Below, piece by piece: positions 14,917-18,979 of a DNA stretch of 18,979 nucleotides. The DNA is from an uncultured Collinsella sp. Its GTDB lineage: Bacteria; Actinomycetota; Coriobacteriia; Coriobacteriales; Coriobacteriaceae. The stretch covers positions 1-18,979 of the forward strand of contig CAADSP010000028.1 of assembly GCA_900751755.1 (NCBI GenBank), read 5' to 3'. Both the position numbers and the translations under genes were made by a program. Every line of letters begins with the position of its first letter. The stretch's first letter is position 1. The notes below the pieces were generated by a model. That model had not been told where the DNA came from and made no database searches. It was given only the letters and a program-made list of their open reading frames with translations.

Positions 14917-14947
14917 ATATCCCCAATTCAAACCGAATTGGGGATAT
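14917..14947. promoter_or_regulatory. Perfect 13-bp inverted repeat upstream of the second GGDEF gene
   Basis: ATATCCCCAATTC (14917-14929) and GAATTGGGGATAT (14935-14947) pair perfectly around AAACC. There is no T-run on either strand, so it is not a standard terminator. A possible -10, TATGAT (14945-14950), overlaps the right arm, which suggests an operator. A hairpin processing or pausing signal is the alternative. Confidence 0.6.
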
Positions 14948-14985
14948 GATACAAACCATTGTTCCGTCCAAGGAGGGTATCCATC

Positions 14986-16515
14986 ATGAACGAGTCATAT
15001 CGCCTGGGCGAGCAATCGATTATTGCCTATCTTCAGCGACTTGCGAATGGCATTTCGACCGCCGAACTCGATGTTGCCGCGCTGCCTGCTGAGCTACGCG
15101 CCGTTGGCGAGCAACTGCAAAAGACGCATGCCATCCTGCAACAAGAGCGCCGGCTGCTTGAGAGCAACGCCTATATCGACCCGCTCACCAACTTGGGCAA
15201 CCGCAACGGATTTGACCGTCACGTCGAGCAACTCTGGCACAAAGGCGACCCCTTCACCTGCGCCTATATTGACATCGACCATCTCAAACATTGCAATGAT
15301 AGGTTTGGCCACGCCGAAGGCAATCGCTATATTCTGGGTATCTGCCGCACGCTCTCCGAAACCATGGAGCACGATGAGATGCTGTTCCGTATCGGTGGAG
15401 ACGAGTTTGTGCTTATCTCGCCCTCCGCAAACGAGACTGAACTCGAGCAGCGCTTGGAGCAGGTACGTGCCGGGCTGATCGAGGCGAGCTCAGGCGGCAA
15501 GGCGCCCATGATCGGCAGCTTTAGCTTTGGCTGCTCGCGCGTCGATCCACTTGCCGGCGACACGCGCCGCCAGATGACGATGGATGCCGATCGCAAGATG
15601 TATCGCTATAAGCTTATGCATCGTGTGCAGCAGCCGAAAGACAATGACGCACCGCAACGCCCAATCGTCGATCAGCTTCCCTGCAACGACCGGGTGTTCC
15701 AAGCGATCTCCATGAGCTCCGAGACGCGCTATCCGTTCATCCTTAACCTCGATACGGGCGAATCGCAATGGTCGGTTAACGCCGTGCGCGATTTTGACTT
15801 GCCCTCCCAGCACCCTTTTAATTCGGTCGATATGTGGCTCGCCCGCGTTCATCCCGAGGACCGCGACAACGTACGCGCCGAGCTCGACATGGTGATAAAC
15901 GGCACGTGGCACTTCCACTACATGCAGTATCGCGTAATGGACGCCACCGGAAAATACGTGCTTTGCGACTGCACGGGCTACCGCTTGGACGGCACCGATA
16001 CCGAGCCCAACATGTATGTGGGCATTATCATCAACCGAAGCCTAGCGGATACGACCGACTCCGTGACCGGCCTGGGCGATATTCACGCCCTGGTCAACGC
16101 CATTGGCGAAATGCGTCGCGTGGCGCGCGAGGCAGGCTTTATTGCCATTAAGGTTGACGATATCGCCGAGGTCAATGCCCGCTTTGGATTCGATGCAGGC
16201 GACCGCGTTTTGGCAGAAAGCGCCGCCTGCCTTATGGAATGCTCGCGCGGCAAGGGTCGCCTGTTCCGCTCGACGGGGCCGACATTCGTGGCGCTTTTCG
16301 ACGACTTTGATCCCGAAGAGACCGACTCGATCGCAGACGAAATCGAGCGGTTCCTGGGTCCTCCCGTGCTCATCGGCTCGCTTGAATATCAGCCGCCCAT
16401 TCGTGTGGCCACGCTCCATCTGGACGGCGTCGACCGTCAGCCCGTTTCCATTTTGAACGAGCTCAAAGCGCTGCTCGGGAAAGCCGTGCAGGTGCCAGGT
16501 ACCAAACTGGATTAG
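14986..16515 (+). CDS. GGDEF-PAS-GGDEF-like protein (diguanylate cyclase family)
   Basis: A 509-residue soluble protein. An N-terminal helical region (~1-60, coiled-coil-like near 36-60) leads into GGDEF-1 (~60-215). That domain has IDID (95-98), the intact GGDEF (137-141) and Asn113 in GHAEGN at the guanine-contacting Asp position. No RxxD inhibitory site is seen. A PAS-like domain follows (~231-352; RVHPED, MQYRVMDATGKYVLCDC). A second GGDEF fold (~356-500) has lost its signature (STGPTFVAL at 429-437). It is a paralogue of residues ~1-465 of the preceding protein and lacks the EAL domain. The ATG at 14986 follows AAGGAGG with nine bases between. A TTG at 14959 would place that ribosome binding site inside the gene. 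It probably makes a cyclic dinucleotide. Confidence 0.92.
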   Translation: MNESYRLGEQSIIAYLQRLANGISTAELDVAALPAELRAVGEQLQKTHAILQQERRLLESNAYIDPLTNLGNRNGFDRHVEQLWHKGDPFTCAYIDIDHLKHCNDRFGHAEGNRYILGICRTLSETMEHDEMLFRIGGDEFVLISPSANETELEQRLEQVRAGLIEASSGGKAPMIGSFSFGCSRVDPLAGDTRRQMTMDADRKMYRYKLMHRVQQPKDNDAPQRPIVDQLPCNDRVFQAISMSSETRYPFILNLDTGESQWSVNAVRDFDLPSQHPFNSVDMWLARVHPEDRDNVRAELDMVINGTWHFHYMQYRVMDATGKYVLCDCTGYRLDGTDTEPNMYVGIIINRSLADTTDSVTGLGDIHALVNAIGEMRRVAREAGFIAIKVDDIAEVNARFGFDAGDRVLAESAACLMECSRGKGRLFRSTGPTFVALFDDFDPEETDSIADEIERFLGPPVLIGSLEYQPPIRVATLHLDGVDRQPVSILNELKALLGKAVQVPGTKLD

Positions 16516-16542
16516 CACCGCGCCCGCGCCGCCTCCCCCATC

Positions 16543-16552
16543 GTGCGATAAT
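16543..16552 (+). promoter_or_regulatory. Candidate extended -10 promoter of the flavoprotein gene
   Basis: GTGCGATAAT ends at 16552 and resembles an extended -10 (TG, one base, GATAAT). No -35 hexamer is evident. Transcription would begin near 16559, at the 5' arm of the hairpin that covers the ribosome binding site. Confidence 0.4.
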
Positions 16553-16580
16553 CCTCTGCAGAAGTCACCAAAAGCAGAGG
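16553..16580 (+). promoter_or_regulatory. Leader hairpin covering the flavoprotein ribosome binding site
   Basis: CCTCTGC (16553-16559) is the exact complement of GCAGAGG (16574-16580). The latter overlaps the purine-rich ribosome binding site GAGGGAG. The hairpin could limit translation, but it depends on the transcription start including the 5' arm. Confidence 0.4.
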
Positions 16581-16589
16581 GAGTTTGTG

Positions 16590-17213
16590 ATGAAGGTTCT
16601 TTTGGTCAATGGCAGCCCCAAGGCAAACGGCAACACCGCCCGTGCACTCGCCGAGGTCGCCGAGCAGCTCAATGCAGAAGGCATTGATACCGAGGTGTTT
16701 CAGCTGGGCGCCAAGCCCATTCGCGATTGCATCGGTTGCGGCCAGTGCGGCAAGCTTGGCGGTCGCTGCACCTTTGACGACGACGTGGTGAACGAGCTGA
16801 TCGCTGCCGCCGAGCAGGCAGATGGCTTTGTCTTTGGCTCGCCCGTCTACTATGCGCACCCCAGCGGCCGCATCCTTTCGGCCCTCGATCGCGCCTTCTA
16901 TGCCGGAAGCAAAGCCTTTGCACACAAGCCGGGCGCTGCCGTCGCCGTCGCCCGTCGCGGCGGTACGTCGACCACCTTCGATGTGCTCAATAAGTACTTC
17001 ACCATCAACCAGATGCCCGTGGTTGCCTCCACGTACTGGAACAACGTGTTTGGTCGCGTGCCCGGCGACGCCAATGGGGACGCCGAGGGCCTTGCCACCA
17101 TGCGAAACATCGGTAAGAACATGGCCTGGCTCCTTCGCTGTATCGAGGCAGGACAGGCCGCCGGCATCAACGCACCCGAGGCAGATCGAGCAACGACCAA
17201 CTTCATCAGGTAG
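16590..17213 (+). CDS. Flavodoxin-fold NADPH-dependent FMN reductase / iron-sulfur flavoprotein
   Basis: A 207-residue cytoplasmic protein of the flavodoxin-like FMN reductase group. The FMN phosphate-binding loop NGSPKANGNTA lies at residues 7-17. The segment GSPVYYAHPSG forms the second FMN contact. A cysteine cluster Cys47, Cys50, Cys53 and Cys60 (CIGCGQC then GRC) resembles the iron-sulfur site of archaeal and clostridial iron-sulfur flavoproteins. It may pass electrons to quinones, aromatic compounds or an iron-sulfur partner; the substrate is unknown. The ATG at 16590 follows GAGGGAG with six bases between, and the GTG just before it is less likely. The next gene starts 17 bases after its stop and is probably co-transcribed. 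Confidence 0.88.
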   Translation: MKVLLVNGSPKANGNTARALAEVAEQLNAEGIDTEVFQLGAKPIRDCIGCGQCGKLGGRCTFDDDVVNELIAAAEQADGFVFGSPVYYAHPSGRILSALDRAFYAGSKAFAHKPGAAVAVARRGGTSTTFDVLNKYFTINQMPVVASTYWNNVFGRVPGDANGDAEGLATMRNIGKNMAWLLRCIEAGQAAGINAPEADRATTNFIR

Positions 17214-17230
17214 AACGGCGGAACCGAAAA

Positions 17231-17572
17231 ATGAATATCCAGATTTTTGGCACCAAAAAGTCCTTCGATACCAAGAAGGCCCAGCGCTATTTTAAGGAGC
17301 GCCGCATTAAGGTGCAGTTTATCGACCTTAAGGAAAAGGAGATGAGCAAGGGCGAGCTCACGAGCGTGATGCAGGCGGTCGGCGGCATCGACAAGCTGCT
17401 CAACCCCAAAGCCAAGGACGAGGAGACACTCGCGCTCATCCAGCACCTCACCCCTAGCCAGCGCTTCGACAAGCTGCTCGAGAACCAGCAGGTTCTAGCC
17501 GAGCCCATCGTGCGCAACGGCAAGAAGGCCACCGTCGGTTATTGCCCCGATGTATGGGGAGCCTGGGAGTAG
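17231..17572 (+). CDS. ArsC/Spx-fold protein lacking the N-terminal redox cysteine
   Basis: A 113-residue protein of the arsenate reductase (ArsC)/Spx/YffB thioredoxin-like family. The N-terminal segment IFGTKKSFDTKKAQRYF matches the family's first strand and helix. The position normally holding the catalytic Cys is Ser11 (codon TCC). The only cysteine is near the C-terminus (GYCPDVW). The later segment LAEPIVRNGKKATVGY fits the family's conserved RP/PIV-type loop. Without the thiol, arsenate reduction by the usual mechanism is unlikely. A regulatory or binding role, as for some Spx-like proteins, is possible. It is probably translated from the flavoprotein transcript, though its own ribosome binding site is weak. 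Confidence 0.85.
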   Translation: MNIQIFGTKKSFDTKKAQRYFKERRIKVQFIDLKEKEMSKGELTSVMQAVGGIDKLLNPKAKDEETLALIQHLTPSQRFDKLLENQQVLAEPIVRNGKKATVGYCPDVWGAWE

Positions 17573-17658
17573 CTTGTGTTATTTGCCGGCGCGTGGGTAT
17601 AAGAGCAGGCGTTTGGCATAAGATTCAACTGTAAGCTATGTCTAACAAAGGAGGGCAC

Positions 17659-18789
17659 ATGCCCAACAAACCCGTGAAGATCATCATGCTTACCGGATAC
17701 CTCGGTGCCGGCAAGACCACGCTGCTCAACCACATCCTCGCTAACGACGGCGGCATCCGCGCCGCCGTGATCGTCAACGACATCGGCGAGATCAATGTCG
17801 ACGCCAGCCTTATCGCCGACGGCGGCCTTTCCGAGACCGACGACCTCATCCCGCTCACCAACGGCTGCATCTGCTGCACGCTTTCGGATGACCTGGCCAA
17901 CCAGCTGCAGGGCATCGCCGATTCGGGCAACTTCGATTACATCATCATCGAGGCATCGGGTATTTGCGAGCCCATCCCCATCGCCTACACCATCTCGAGC
18001 TTCTGCGACGAGGCCAAGGTGGGCGGCGAGCCCAAGCTCGCGCTCGACAACATCGTGGCCGTGGTCGACTGCGCCCGCATGTACGACGAGTTCAACGGCG
18101 GTCGCGACCTGCTGGCAGAGGATATCGACGAGGACGACATCGAGAGTCTGCTCATCCAGCAGATCGAGTTCTGCTCCACGCTGATCCTCAACAAGACCGA
18201 TACCGTGAGCCCTGAGCAGATCGCCGAGCTTAAGGCCATCGTGCGCAGCCTGCAGAAAGACGCCGTGATCGTCGAGGCCCAAAACGGCGAGGTCCCCATG
18301 GAGGAGCTGCTCGACACCGACCGCTTTGACTTTATGCGCGCCTACAACTCCGCCGCCTGGATCGAGGCCATGGAGCATCCCGAGGAGCACGACGACCCCG
18401 AGGTGCTCGAGTACGACATCGAGACCTTTGTTTACTCGCGCCGCAAGCCGTTTGACCTGCAGAAGTTCACCGATTTTGTTGAGCAGGAGTGGCCCGACGA
18501 GGTCATTCGCGTCAAGGGTCCGCTGTGGCAGACCGGCGATCCGGACATGTGCTACATGTTCGAGCAGGCCGGCCACCAGATGCGCCTGATGGAGAACGGT
18601 CTGTTCGTTGATTCTGCGCCCGAGGGCGAGAAGCAGAAGATCATCGACGAGAACCCCGAGATCATGCAGATTTGGGACGACGAGACGGGCGACCGCATGA
18701 CGAGCCTGTGCATCATCGGCCGTCACATGGACAAGGATGCGCTCATCGCCTCCCTCGATGCTTGTCTGACCGACTGGCACCGCGCCTAG
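17659..18789 (+). CDS. COG0523 GTPase of the CobW/YjiA family (putative metal chaperone)
   Basis: A 376-residue cytoplasmic G3E-family GTPase. Walker A is GYLGAGKTT (13-21). The metal-binding CxCC motif is CICC (70-73). EASGICEP (98-105) takes the place of the switch motif, and NKTD (178-181) reads guanine. The C-terminal CobW_C domain begins near residue 235 (DIETFVYSRRKPFD). Family members deliver zinc, cobalt or another metal to client proteins. There is no long His-rich loop; only a short HPEEHDD segment is seen, so the metal is open. The ATG at 17659 follows AAAGGAGGGCAC. A start at 17638 would bury that site. A strong terminator follows at 18830-18869. Confidence 0.92.
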   Translation: MPNKPVKIIMLTGYLGAGKTTLLNHILANDGGIRAAVIVNDIGEINVDASLIADGGLSETDDLIPLTNGCICCTLSDDLANQLQGIADSGNFDYIIIEASGICEPIPIAYTISSFCDEAKVGGEPKLALDNIVAVVDCARMYDEFNGGRDLLAEDIDEDDIESLLIQQIEFCSTLILNKTDTVSPEQIAELKAIVRSLQKDAVIVEAQNGEVPMEELLDTDRFDFMRAYNSAAWIEAMEHPEEHDDPEVLEYDIETFVYSRRKPFDLQKFTDFVEQEWPDEVIRVKGPLWQTGDPDMCYMFEQAGHQMRLMENGLFVDSAPEGEKQKIIDENPEIMQIWDDETGDRMTSLCIIGRHMDKDALIASLDACLTDWHRA

Positions 18790-18829
18790 GTTTATCCAAG
18801 CGGACATTTTTCCGCCTACGTAACCGCCA

Positions 18830-18869
18830 AACCACCACGAAGGTGCCTGTCCCCTTCGTGGTGGTTTTT
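18830..18869 (+). terminator. Intrinsic terminator after the CobW-family gene
   Basis: A perfect 14-bp stem (18830-18843 with 18853-18866) is followed by a T-run. The loop and the start of the right arm spell CCTGTCCCC (18846-18854), the same core as in the inverted repeat at 8740-8772. Confidence 0.9.
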
Positions 18870-18890
18870 CGTTCTGAGCCAAGGAGATTC

Positions 18891-18979
18891 ATGTTCAACA
18901 TCGTGCTGTATGCGCCCGAGATTCCGGCCAATACGGGCAATATCGGTCGCACCTGCGTGGTCACCGGCGCCCGCCTGCC
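18891..18979 (+). CDS. trmL: tRNA (cytidine(34)-2'-O)-methyltransferase TrmL, 5' part only
   Basis: The first 29 codons of a gene that runs off the right edge. The product begins MFNIVLYAPEIPANTGNIGR and continues TCVVTGARL. This is the highly conserved opening of TrmL, a SpoU/SPOUT-class enzyme that 2'-O-methylates the wobble base of certain leucine tRNAs using S-adenosylmethionine. NTGNIGRT is the characteristic segment. The ATG follows AAGGAG with a short spacer. The gene has its own unit after the terminator at 18830-18869. Catalytic C-terminal motifs lie outside the window, so related SpoU methyltransferases are not fully excluded. Confidence 0.88.
   Translation, partial: MFNIVLYAPEIPANTGNIGRTCVVTGARL

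Noticed and set aside
17539..18882. Long minus-strand open frame (447 codons) opposite the CobW-family gene
   Set aside because: It is rich in Val, Leu, His, Asp and Gly in the pattern of an antisense frame. The plus strand has intact GTPase motifs and a good ribosome binding site.
1..18979. CRISPR array, insertion sequence, prophage or tRNA genes
   Set aside because: No regularly spaced direct repeats, transposase or phage proteins, or cloverleaf sequences were found on reading the window.

Overview
The window is about 19 kb of GC-rich, densely packed bacterial chromosome. Gene content and protein style point to a gut actinobacterium of the class Coriobacteriia, most likely Collinsella or a close relative. 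The main clues are a bile salt hydrolase resembling those of bifidobacteria, a TPP-riboswitch thiM/thiE cluster, a compact deformylase-like protein and many strong AGGAGG ribosome binding sites. The taxon is an inference from recall, not from a search. I see no insertion sequence, phage gene, CRISPR array, rRNA or tRNA.

Layout, left to right. (1) Minus strand: a possible gene fragment at the left edge, an intrinsic terminator, a bile salt hydrolase (142-1107), and a deformylase-family protein (1352-1771) that lacks the catalytic glutamate. A ~109 nt imperfect palindrome begins within the last codons of the deformylase-like gene. (2) Plus strand: an AzgA-type purine permease (1965-3275) with its terminator, then a small alpha/beta hydrolase (3413-4078). 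(3) Minus strand: a UraA-type uracil permease (4139-5473), a YxjG/YxjH-type cobalamin-independent methionine synthase homologue (5597-6730), a LysR regulator (6886-7782) and a Cof-type HAD phosphatase (7793-8701). The LysR ribosome binding site overlaps the HAD stop codon. A dyad of LysR-operator type lies between lysR and the methionine gene. (4) Plus strand: a TPP riboswitch with an attenuator terminator, then thiM, a thiamine-binding MTH1187/DUF77 protein and thiE in a tightly coupled operon (8800-10833). (5) Minus strand: a patatin-like phospholipase (10946-11815). (6) Plus strand: two large related cyclic-dinucleotide signalling proteins. The first is GGDEF-PAS-GGDEF-like-GGDEF-like-EAL (12140-14857); the second is GGDEF-PAS-GGDEF-like (14986-16515). 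(7) Plus strand: an iron-sulfur-flavoprotein-like reductase, an ArsC/Spx-fold protein without the N-terminal cysteine, a COG0523 (CobW) GTPase, and the start of trmL at the right edge.

How the genes work together. The thi operon salvages hydroxyethylthiazole and condenses it with HMP-PP under TPP feedback. No thiD or transporter gene is in the window. The LysR/methionine-synthase pair looks like a small sulfur-amino-acid regulon. The two GGDEF proteins share one module and probably arose by duplication. Both active-looking GGDEF domains carry Asn where canonical diguanylate cyclases have the guanine-contacting Asp. This is the most interesting biochemical lead in the window.
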